From DASSHC01 sp035693105 (lineage in GTDB: Bacteria > Chloroflexota > Chloroflexia > Thermomicrobiales > Thermomicrobiaceae): DNA of 13,006 nt. Shown in pieces: positions 7,402 through 13,006 of the stretch. Numbering within the stretch: position 1 is the first letter of the stretch; every line of letters begins with the position of its first letter. Location: positions 1-13,006 of the forward strand of contig DASSHC010000219.1 of NCBI GenBank assembly GCA_035693105.1, in the 5' to 3' direction. The notes beneath the pieces are model-generated. The model was given only the letters and a program-made list of their open reading frames with translations, made no database searches and was not told the DNA's origin. Made by a program: the position numbers and the translations under genes.

Positions 7402-10400
7402 TGCCTCCCTCGGGTCAATGCCCAGGCCGCGCCGAGCGCGAGCGCGCCGCCCAGAACCGCAGGTCCGGCATGCAGTTTCGCCGCTTCGGAGCGATAGGAA
7501 CGCTCGGGGTTCGGCCCGGCCGGTCCGTCCGGCCCCTCGCGCAGGGCCATCCGCAGCACCTGGACCGGGTGCAGGGCGCGGCGGCCGGTCAACTGGGCGA
7601 TCTGCTCGCGACAACTGAAGCCGTCGGCGACGATCAGCGTCTCCGGCTCGGCGGCGCGCACGGCCGGGAGGAGTACCCGCTCACCGGCCTTGAGCGAGAC
7701 GTCGTAGTGGTCGCCGGGCTCGTAGCCGAAGGCGCCGGCCAGCCCGCAGCAGCTGTCGTCCAGCAGCGTCGCATCGAGGCCGAGCCGCCCCAGCAACCGC
7801 TGCGCCGCGGTCGTACCCATGAGCGACTTGTGATGGCAGTGCAGGTGGAGGACGGCCGCGCGCTCCAACCGGGGCCACTGGAAATCCGGCGCGTAGCGCT
7901 CCAGGAGCTCGCCGAGCAGAAAGCTCTGCCGGCTCAGACGCAGGGCGTCCTCGTCGTCCGGGAAAAGGCCGGGCAGCTCGTCGCGGAAGACGGCGACACA
8001 GCTCGGCTCCATCCCGACCAGCGGCACCCCCGCCCGGATCTCCGTCCGCAGCTCGTCGAGGATCTGGGCGAGCAGACGCTTGGCGAGGTCGAGCATGCCG
8101 TAGTCGTAGAGCGGGCGCCCGCAGCAGAGCGAGCGCCGGGGCAGGCTCACCTGGAAGCCGGCGGTCTCCAGCACCTCGACCGCGGCGTGCAGGGTCTCGG
8201 GCAGGAAATGGTTGTTGAAGGTATCCGGCCAGAGGATGACGCGCCGCTCGCCCTGGCCGGTGGCGCGCGGTCGCCACGACTGCTTGAAGGTCCGCGCCGC
8301 GAAGGCCGGCAGCGGCCGCCGGCGGGTCGCGCCGGCCAGCGTCTTGGCGACCACACGCAGACCCGGCGTCTGGGTGAAGAGGTTGGCGAGGCCGGGGGCG
8401 TGGGCCGCCAGCCGCGCGACCCAGTAGATCAGGCCGAGCGAATAGGCCGTGCGGGGGCGGAGGCGGCCGGCGTAATAGTGCGAGAGGAACTCCGCCTTGT
8501 AGGTTGCCATATCGACGTGGACCGGGCAGTCGCTCTTGCAGCCCTTGCAGGCCAGGCAGAGGTCGAGCGCTTGATGCACCTTCTCGCTGCGCCAGCCCTC
8601 GTCGATCGTCTCACCCTGCATCATCTCCCAGAGGAGCCGCGCCCGGCCGCGGGTGGAGTGCTCCTCCTCGCGCGTGACCATGAAGCTCGGGCACATCGTG
8701 CCGCCCCCGAGCCGGCGACAGGCGCCGACCCCGACGCAGCGCAGCGCGGCCCGCGCGAAGCTGCCCCGGTCCTCCGGATAGGCGAAGTGCGTGCGGACGC
8801 GCGTCGGGTTATAGCCGGTGCCCAGGCGCAGGTTGCTGGTGAGCGGATAGGGATCGACCACCTTGCCCGGGTTCATCCGGTTGTCCGGGTCCCAGATCGC
8901 CTTGAACTCGCCGAAGGCCCGCACCAGCTCCGGGCCGAACATCTTCGGTAGCAAGGCCGCCCGCGACTGCCCGTCCCCGTGCTCGCCCGAGAGCGAGCCG
9001 CCGTAGCGCACGACCAGGTCGGCCGCTTCCTCGATGAAGGCGTGGAACGTTTCGATGCCCGCCTCGGTCACGAGGTCGTAGTTCATGCGGGTGTGCAGGC
9101 AGCCCTGGCCGAAGTGCCCGTAGAACCCACCGCTGTAGTGGAAGCGGTCCATCAGGGCGCGCAGGTCGCGCAGGTAATCGCTGAACCTCTCCGGCGCGAC
9201 GGCCGAGTCCTCCCAGCCGGGCCAGGTGTGCTCGTCGTTGCCGACGATCGCCAGCGCGCCGAGGGCGGCCTCGCGCACTCGCCACACCCGCGCCTGCTCG
9301 GCCGGGTCCCGCACCAGCCGCATCGCGGCGCGGCCACGCAGCGCCTCCATCGTACCCTGGGCGAGCTCGACCGCCTGCTCGCTCGTGTCGGCGCCGAACT
9401 CGGCCAGCAGCCAGGCATCGCCGTGCGGCAGGAGCGGGAGCGTGTCGAGGTTGAGTCCCTTCTGACGCTCGTCGCGGACGAGTCCGTCGTCGAAGCCTTC
9501 CAGGCCGATCACCCCGTGACGCATGATCTCCGGCACCTGCGCCGTGGCCGTGTAGATGTCGGGGTAGCCAAGCAGCAGGAGCACCCGCTGGGACGGGCTG
9601 TGGACGAGCCGGACCGTCGCCTCGAGCACGGTGACGCAGGTGCCCTCGGTGCCGACCAGGGCTCGCGCGACGTGGAAGCCGTTCTCGGGCAGGAGCTGCT
9701 CCAGCCCGTAGCCGGAGACGCGCCGGGGGATGTCCGGGAAGCGGGCGCGGATCTCGCCGGCGTAGCGGTCGCGCAGCGCCTTGAGGGCGGCGTAGATCTC
9801 ACCCCGGCGGCCTCCCGCGGCGATGATGCGCGCCAACTCCTCCTCGCTCGTCGGCCCGACGCGCAGCCGCGTACCGTCGTAGGTCAGCACCTCCAGCTCG
9901 TCGACGTTGACGTCGGTCTTGCCCGCCATCACCGAGTGGACCCCGCAGGAGTTGTTGCCGATCATGCCGCCGAGGGTGCAGCGGTCGTGGGTGGCCGGGT
10001 CCGGCCCGAAGGTGAGGTGGGAGCGCTCGGCCTCGCGGCGGAGATCGTCGAGGATCGTGCCCGGTTCCACCCGCGCCTGCTGGCGCTCCGGATCGATCGC
10101 CAGCACCCGGTTCAGGTACTTCGAGCAGTCGATGATCACCGCCACGTTGCAGCTCTGCCCGGCCAGGCTGGTGCCGCAGCCGCGCGCCAGAATCGGCGCG
10201 CCGAAGCGGCGGCAGGCGGCGACCGTGGCGACCAGGTCGTCGACACTCCGCGGGATGACCACGCCGAGCGGCACTTGGCGGTAGTTCGAGGAGTCGGTGG
10301 CGTAGAGCGCGCGGTCGCCGTCGCCGAAGCGCACCTCACCACGCACCGCGGACCGCAGCACGTCGATCAGCGCCCCGACGTCGATCTGGTCGACGCCCGC

Positions 10401-10457
10401 CGGCCGTCCCCGGCGCGCGCCAGGGGGACCGGTGAGGATCGGTTGCCATGCCATCAC
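7398..10457 (-). CDS. FAD-linked 2-hydroxyacid dehydrogenase fused to Fe-S/CCG module (YdiJ-like)
   Basis: The 1019-residue protein matches the length and order of YdiJ-type enzymes (E. coli YdiJ about 1018 aa, linked to D-2-hydroxyglutarate oxidation). An FAD-binding type 4 domain spans about 50-280, with RGCGTSLAGQS (92-102) and GNNSCG (167-172). The FAD-oxidase C-terminal domain carries likely metal/substrate residues His448, His455 and Glu492-His493 (GEHGDG). The ferredoxin-like part has Cys574, Cys580 and Cys589, then the set Cys634, Cys637, Cys640, Cys644-Pro. CCG-type cysteine clusters follow: Cys778-Cys779, Cys874 and Cys903-Cys904. The whole should pass electrons from a D-2-hydroxyacid through FAD to Fe-S centres and an unknown acceptor. 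D-lactate, glycolate or D-2-hydroxyglutarate are all possible substrates. Unusually, residues 997-1014 form a hydrophobic tail. The start is GTG at 10457 or ATG at 10454, both after GAGGAG (10463-10468). Confidence 0.9.
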   Translation of the reverse strand: MMAWQPILTGPPGARRGRPAGVDQIDVGALIDVLRSAVRGEVRFGDGDRALYATDSSNYRQVPLGVVIPRSVDDLVATVAACRRFGAPILARGCGTSLAGQSCNVAVIIDCSKYLNRVLAIDPERQQARVEPGTILDDLRREAERSHLTFGPDPATHDRCTLGGMIGNNSCGVHSVMAGKTDVNVDELEVLTYDGTRLRVGPTSEEELARIIAAGGRRGEIYAALKALRDRYAGEIRARFPDIPRRVSGYGLEQLLPENGFHVARALVGTEGTCVTVLEATVRLVHSPSQRVLLLLGYPDIYTATAQVPEIMRHGVIGLEGFDDGLVRDERQKGLNLDTLPLLPHGDAWLLAEFGADTSEQAVELAQGTMEALRGRAAMRLVRDPAEQARVWRVREAALGALAIVGNDEHTWPGWEDSAVAPERFSDYLRDLRALMDRFHYSGGFYGHFGQGCLHTRMNYDLVTEAGIETFHAFIEEAADLVVRYGGSLSGEHGDGQSRAALLPKMFGPELVRAFGEFKAIWDPDNRMNPGKVVDPYPLTSNLRLGTGYNPTRVRTHFAYPEDRGSFARAALRCVGVGACRRLGGGTMCPSFMVTREEEHSTRGRARLLWEMMQGETIDEGWRSEKVHQALDLCLACKGCKSDCPVHVDMATYKAEFLSHYYAGRLRPRTAYSLGLIYWVARLAAHAPGLANLFTQTPGLRVVAKTLAGATRRRPLPAFAARTFKQSWRPRATGQGERRVILWPDTFNNHFLPETLHAAVEVLETAGFQVSLPRRSLCCGRPLYDYGMLDLAKRLLAQILDELRTEIRAGVPLVGMEPSCVAVFRDELPGLFPDDEDALRLSRQSFLLGELLERYAPDFQWPRLERAAVLHLHCHHKSLMGTTAAQRLLGRLGLDATLLDDSCCGLAGAFGYEPGDHYDVSLKAGERVLLPAVRAAEPETLIVADGFSCREQIAQLTGRRALHPVQVLRMALREGPDGPAGPNPERSYRSEAAKLHAGPAVLGGALALGAAWALTRGRQ

Positions 10458-10482
10458 GGCCTCTCCTCGCTGTGCTTGGTGC

Positions 10483-10516
10483 GTCAGTCTCGGTCAGCAG
10501 CGGTCAGAGTCGTCAA
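10483..10516. repeat. GTCAG direct repeats at about 10-bp phase
   Basis: GTCAG occurs at 10483, 10493 and 10503, and GTCAA at 10512, so spacing is 10, 10 and 9 bp, or one DNA turn each. The array lies 26-59 nt upstream of the oxidase GTG. Read on the minus strand, the last copy gives TTGACG, which could be a -35, but no good -10 follows at 16-18 nt. It may be an activator or repressor array, or chance; no family can be named. Confidence 0.4.
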
Positions 10517-10718
10517 CCACACCGCGGACTGCCGGATCGCCTGCAGAAAGTGTGCCGATCGGCGCCGAACGGCGGCCTCATCCCATCGTCACAGCCTTGT
10601 CCTGGCGCGTGGGGCAACGCCCAGCTACCACGATGGCCGTCACCCTGTCCCTCACCTCCGCGCGCCAGTCTCCACCAACGTCCACCGCGACCCAACATTG
10701 AAGCTTCATGAGAAAGGA

Positions 10719-10748
10719 TTCAGGTCGGTCTCAGTCTGCACTCAGGTT
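10719..10748 (+). promoter_or_regulatory. Three 8-bp direct repeats at 11-bp spacing, probable response-regulator site
   Basis: The units TTCAGGTC (10719), CTCAGTCT (10730) and CTCAGGTT (10741) are each separated by 3 bp, giving consensus YTCAGKYY. Two or more 8-bp direct subunits with a 3-bp gap are the described architecture for the mycobacterial stress regulator MprA, an OmpR-family protein that controls an HtrA-like protease. Its place before an htrA gene fits an envelope-stress regulon. No two-component genes are in the window, so the regulator is unknown. Confidence 0.6.
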
Positions 10749-10755
10749 CAGCCGC

Positions 10756-10761
10756 TACAGT
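10756..10761 (+). promoter_or_regulatory. Candidate -10 box of htrA
   Basis: TACAGT matches TATAAT at four of six positions and starts 7 nt after the direct repeats end. No -35 hexamer is present 17 nt upstream; that slot lies inside the repeats. This is the layout expected when an activator replaces the -35 contact. The transcript would start near 10768, leaving a leader of about 67 nt. Confidence 0.35.
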
Positions 10762-10766
10762 TACGT

Positions 10767-10795
10767 CGAATCGGCGAGACCGATTCCCCGATTCG
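10767..10795 (+). other. Alternative stem-loops in the htrA leader
   Basis: CGAATCGG (10767-10774) can pair with CCGATTCG (10788-10795). Alternatively GAATCGG (10768-10774) can pair with the nearer CCGATTC (10780-10786) around a 5-nt loop. The two right arms are near-copies, so two stems compete for one left arm. No T-run follows, so it is not an intrinsic terminator. Confidence 0.45.
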
Positions 10796-10822
10796 CGGCC
10801 GGACGGCCGTTCAGCCTATTTG

Positions 10823-10828
10823 AGGAGG
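10823..10828 (+). promoter_or_regulatory. Shine-Dalgarno that sets the htrA start
   Basis: AGGAGG lies 6 nt before the ATG at 10835. An in-frame TTG at 10820 overlaps this site and has no ribosome-binding site of its own, so the ATG is the better start. Confidence 0.8.
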
Positions 10829-10834
10829 ATCTTC

Positions 10835-12094
10835 ATGCTTCCCTTCGGAGCCCACGGCGCGCGCGGCCTCTGGCGCGGCGGCCAGCGGGTAGTCGCGTTA
10901 CTCCTGGCGCTGGTGCTGATCGTCTCGGTCGGCGCCGCCTGCACTCTGAGCGGCGGTACCGCGGCGAGCGGCAGTGCCGCCACCGGCACCGCCACGGCCG
11001 GCAGCGCGACGAGCACGTCCAAGCCGCTGGTGCTGGCCAGCGACGCCAGCAGCGCCACGAAAACCACTACCAGCGACGCGCCCTCGCAGGCCGACTTCAC
11101 CAACTCGGTGATTCAGGTCGCCAAGACGGCCAAGCCGGCGGTGGTCGAGATCACCAACGAGCAGACCAGCGTCTCGCAGCTCTCGCAGCCGATTCCGGTC
11201 GGCACCGGCTCGGGCTTCATTTATGACAACCAGGGGCACATCCTGACCAACAACCACGTGGTCGAGGGCGCGCAGAGCCTGGTCGTCACGCTGCCCGACG
11301 GCCGCAGCTTCAAGGACAACGACGTCAAGGTGGTCGGCACCGATCCGCTGACCGACCTGGCCGTGCTGCAGATCACCGGCGACAACCTGCCGGCGGTGCA
11401 GCTCGGCGACTCTTCACAGCTCGAGGTCGGGCAGTGGGTGGTCGCGCTGGGCTACGCGCTCGGCCTGGAGGGTGAGCCGACGGTCACGGCGGGTGTGGTC
11501 AGCGCGCTGAACCGCTCGGTGCAGGAGCCGGGTGACAGCAGTGGCAGTCCCTTCTCGCGCCAGACCCAATCCGGCCCGACGCTCTCCGACGTGATCCAGA
11601 CCGATGCCGCCATCAACCCCGGCAACTCGGGCGGCCCGCTGACCAACCTCGACGGCCAGGTGATCGGCATCAACACGCTGGTGGCCGGTGAGGCCGAGCC
11701 GGGCGTGCAGGCCGAGGGCATCGGCTTCGCCATCGCGATCAATACCGCCAAGCAGATCGCCGACGAGATCGTGAGCACCGGCAAGGCGAGCCACCCCTAC
11801 GTCGGCGTCTCCTACATCCCGCTGACGCCGGCCATCGCGGCGCAGCTCAATGTCACGGCCACCAAGGGCGCGCTGATTCAGAGCGTGGTGGACGGCTCGC
11901 CGGCCGCGAAAGCCGGCTTGCAGAAGGACGACATCGTGACCAAGGTCGACGGCAAGGAACTGACGACCGACTCATCCTTCGCCAACGCCGTCGAGAGCCA
12001 CAAGGTGGGCGACACGATCACACTGACGGTGGTGCGCAATGGACAGACCATGCAGGTGCCGGTCACGCTCGCGGAGCGTCCGGCCGACTCGTAA
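10835..12094 (+). CDS. HtrA/DegP-like S1C serine protease with PDZ domain, probable lipoprotein
   Basis: This protein of 419 residues is an envelope quality-control protease. A basic N-terminus and hydrophobic core (19-33) lead to VGAAC with Cys36, which fits a permissive lipobox, so the protein is probably lipid-anchored; a plain membrane anchor is the alternative. A linker rich in Ser, Thr, Ala and Gly (37-82) follows. The trypsin-like domain (about 88-315) carries the full triad His141 (TNNHVVEG), Asp174 (PLTDLAVL) and Ser265 (NPGNSGGPL). One PDZ domain (about 322-415) includes SPAAKAGLQKDDIV, which normally binds exposed C-termini and regulates activity. The single PDZ matches DegS/PepD-type rather than two-PDZ DegP proteins. 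Phased direct repeats upstream suggest stress-responsive control. The gene ends 26 nt before the stop of the convergent acetyltransferase gene. Confidence 0.93.
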   Translation: MLPFGAHGARGLWRGGQRVVALLLALVLIVSVGAACTLSGGTAASGSAATGTATAGSATSTSKPLVLASDASSATKTTTSDAPSQADFTNSVIQVAKTAKPAVVEITNEQTSVSQLSQPIPVGTGSGFIYDNQGHILTNNHVVEGAQSLVVTLPDGRSFKDNDVKVVGTDPLTDLAVLQITGDNLPAVQLGDSSQLEVGQWVVALGYALGLEGEPTVTAGVVSALNRSVQEPGDSSGSPFSRQTQSGPTLSDVIQTDAAINPGNSGGPLTNLDGQVIGINTLVAGEAEPGVQAEGIGFAIAINTAKQIADEIVSTGKASHPYVGVSYIPLTPAIAAQLNVTATKGALIQSVVDGSPAAKAGLQKDDIVTKVDGKELTTDSSFANAVESHKVGDTITLTVVRNGQTMQVPVTLAERPADS

Positions 12095-12120
12095 ATGTGG
12101 GTATGGACGCGCTCGCGCGA

Positions 12121-12708
12121 CTAGCAGGATGAAGCCGGGCCGGTGGCTGTGGGGCCGCCGGCCAGGCACTCCAGGTAGATCACGTCCCAGAGCCGGCCGC
12201 CGACCAGGTGCGCCTGGCGCTGGCGGGTGAACTCGCGAAACCCGGCGGTCTCGCAGCAGCGCAGCTCGGAGAGGCTGTACTCGTAGGCCATCGAGAAGAG
12301 GCTGTTGAGGCCGAGCGCGTGGAAGGCGTAGTCGCGCATCAGGCGGCCGGCCTCGCTGCCGAGGTCGGCAGCCTGGCTGGCCACCTCGCCCACGTGCAGG
12401 AAGAACTCGGCGGCCCGCTCCTGGTAGTCGATGTCGATCAGCCCGACCATGCCGATCGGCTTACCGCCGGCCAGCTCGTAGATGGTAAACCAGACATGCT
12501 CGTCGGAGGCGGTCATCTCCTCGTACCAGCCCTCGGGCTGATCCAGCTCGTCGGGCTCGCCCAGCTCGAAGAGGGGCCGCAGCGTGGTGAAATTGCCGCG
12601 CCAGGTCTCGTAGAGCGGCGCCAGCTCGCGGCGGAGCGGCCCAAGCGCGACCCGCCGCCCGATGACGCTATAGCCTCCAGGCTCCGGGACGCTCGCTGCG
12701 CTTCCCAC
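12121..12708 (-). CDS. GNAT-family acetyltransferase (RimJ/RimL-like)
   Basis: The protein has 195 residues from the GTG at 12708. It shows the GNAT fold: the beta-strand region GKPIGMVGLIDIDY (82-95), a second strand AEFFLHVG (100-107), the acetyl-CoA-binding segment LGSEAGRLMRDYAF (116-129) and the C-terminal ALGLNSLF...CCETAGFREF (131-160), the family's usual residue order. GNAT enzymes move acetyl from acetyl-CoA to an amine; the RimJ/RimL-like branch includes N-terminal protein acetylases, but the substrate here is unknown. Start choice: AGGAG (12718-12722) lies 9 nt before GTG 12708. An earlier in-frame GTG at 12732 would add 8 residues but has no ribosome-binding site. The C-terminal tail (GGPTATGPASSC) is low-complexity. 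It converges with htrA. Confidence 0.85.
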   Translation of the reverse strand: MGSAASVPEPGGYSVIGRRVALGPLRRELAPLYETWRGNFTTLRPLFELGEPDELDQPEGWYEEMTASDEHVWFTIYELAGGKPIGMVGLIDIDYQERAAEFFLHVGEVASQAADLGSEAGRLMRDYAFHALGLNSLFSMAYEYSLSELRCCETAGFREFTRQRQAHLVGGRLWDVIYLECLAGGPTATGPASSC

Positions 12709-12753
12709 CCAGGTACTCTCCTCCTGCAACACCGGACCAGATCGTTATGTCGA

Positions 12754-12795
12754 ACGGGAGCGCCCACCAATGCGCTCCCGTGAGCGGTAAGTATA
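12754..12795 (-). promoter_or_regulatory. Candidate -10 box and perfect palindrome before the acetyltransferase
   Basis: On the minus strand TATACT (12795-12790) matches TATAAT at five of six positions, though no -35 was found. About 8 nt further on, 12781-12754 is a perfect inverted repeat with 10-bp arms (ACGGGAGCGC and GCGCTCCCGT) around an 8-nt spacer. If the -10 is real, the palindrome lies at the transcript start. It could be a repressor operator or a 5' leader stem; there is no T-run, so it is not a terminator. Confidence 0.45.
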
Positions 12796-12870
12796 CGACT
12801 TCGGCGCTGCGCGGGTGGGCCGTATGTGGCCCTCGACAAGGCGTTGCGGCGGGCTGCGAGGGCCGGCACG

Positions 12871-12936
12871 GGGGCCTGCCCCTACAGGAACAGCACGCGG
12901 TGGTGATGTGGTAGGGGCGGACCTCTGTGTCCGCCC
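12871..12936. repeat. Intergenic hairpin repeat with GTAGGGGC arms
   Basis: GCCCCTAC (12878-12885) is the exact reverse complement of GTAGGGGC (12911-12918). Within it, GGGCGGAC (12915-12922) and GTCCGCCC (12929-12936) form a perfect 8-bp stem with loop ctctgt, and GGGGC/GCCCC (12871-12882) a tight stem. The form 'TAGGGGCGGACCT...TGTCCGCCC' resembles dispersed palindromic repeats seen between genes in various bacteria; this is from memory. The rest of 12796-13006 shows no supportable gene. Confidence 0.6.
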
Positions 12937-13006
12937 TCGTCGCCCTGGACGGCGTGTTTTCGAACGCCACTGTCTATCCCCGCAGCCACCAGCGCGAAAC
13001 GGCGCG

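Larger units (their letters stand above)
10458..10834. other. Divergent regulatory region between the oxidase and htrA
   Basis: This 377-nt region separates two divergent genes. It holds phased direct repeats on each side (10483-10516 and 10719-10748), a candidate -10 box for htrA, a stem-loop at 10767-10795 and the htrA Shine-Dalgarno. The middle (about 10520-10700) shows no supportable gene; overlapping short plus-strand frames there disagree in frame and have no recognisable motif. Confidence 0.6.

Noticed and set aside
7399..7614. N-terminal extension of the DUF296 protein to 220 residues
   Set aside because: The extra part lies entirely inside the oxidase coding sequence and is Arg/Gly/Pro/Ala-rich. 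The ATG at 7401 has a good ribosome-binding site and gives the normal family length.
7401..10823. Plus-strand frames of 516 and 614 codons opposite the oxidase gene
   Set aside because: They are antisense to a protein with well-conserved FAD, Fe-S and CCG motifs; their predicted sequences are Arg/Val/Gly/Ala-rich with no family features.
10820..10834. TTG start of htrA at 10820
   Set aside because: It overlaps the AGGAGG that serves the ATG at 10835 and has no upstream ribosome-binding site.
12095..12120. A terminator between htrA and the acetyltransferase gene
   Set aside because: Only a weak CGCG-type self-complementarity is present and there is no T-run on either strand.
12668..12970. 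A 100-codon minus-strand frame upstream of the acetyltransferase
   Set aside because: It runs through the palindromic repeats and overlaps the acetyltransferase start in another frame; no recognisable protein features.

Overview
The window is GC-rich, with short well-formed Shine-Dalgarno sites and a gene mix that suggests a bacterium of the Chloroflexota, perhaps a Thermomicrobia/Sphaerobacter-like lineage. The mix is a secreted RHS protein, a Tdh-Kbl threonine operon, a giant FAD/Fe-S 2-hydroxyacid dehydrogenase, a lipoprotein HtrA and intergenic palindromic repeats. The taxon is an inference from style, because no rRNA or marker gene is present. No phage, transposase, tRNA or CRISPR array was found.

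Layout from left to right. Positions 1-3870 on the minus strand hold the first 1290 codons of a secreted RHS/YD-repeat protein that runs off the left edge. Its core carries an array of near-identical units with an exact 63-bp period. A 469-nt gap with no convincing gene follows; it ends in a GC-rich potentially structured leader and a perfect Shine-Dalgarno site. Positions 4340-6623 (+) hold tdh and kbl, a two-gene operon that turns threonine into glycine and acetyl-CoA through 2-amino-3-ketobutyrate. Next is a 328-nt gap with a long imperfect inverted repeat.

Positions 6952-10457 (-) hold a second operon. A YdiJ-type FAD-linked oxidase fused to an iron-sulfur/CCG module (1019 aa) overlaps a small PPC/DUF296 protein (149 aa) by four bases (ATGA), so translational coupling is likely. 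From a shared divergent intergenic region, an HtrA/DegP-like S1C serine protease with a PDZ domain and a probable lipobox reads right (10835-12094). Upstream of it are three 8-bp direct repeats spaced at exactly 11 bp, which looks like an OmpR-family response-regulator site. A GNAT acetyltransferase converges on the protease (12121-12708, -). Upstream of the acetyltransferase are a candidate -10 box, a perfect 10-bp-arm palindrome and a second type of intergenic hairpin repeat.

How the genes work together: tdh-kbl form a complete catabolic step. The oxidase and DUF296 protein are probably co-expressed, but their functional link is unknown. The protease probably belongs to an envelope-stress response. 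I see no clearly novel multi-gene system. The best leads are the oxidase/DUF296 pair with its hydrophobic tail, the phased repeats before htrA, and the RHS gene whose variable C-terminal end lies just outside the window.
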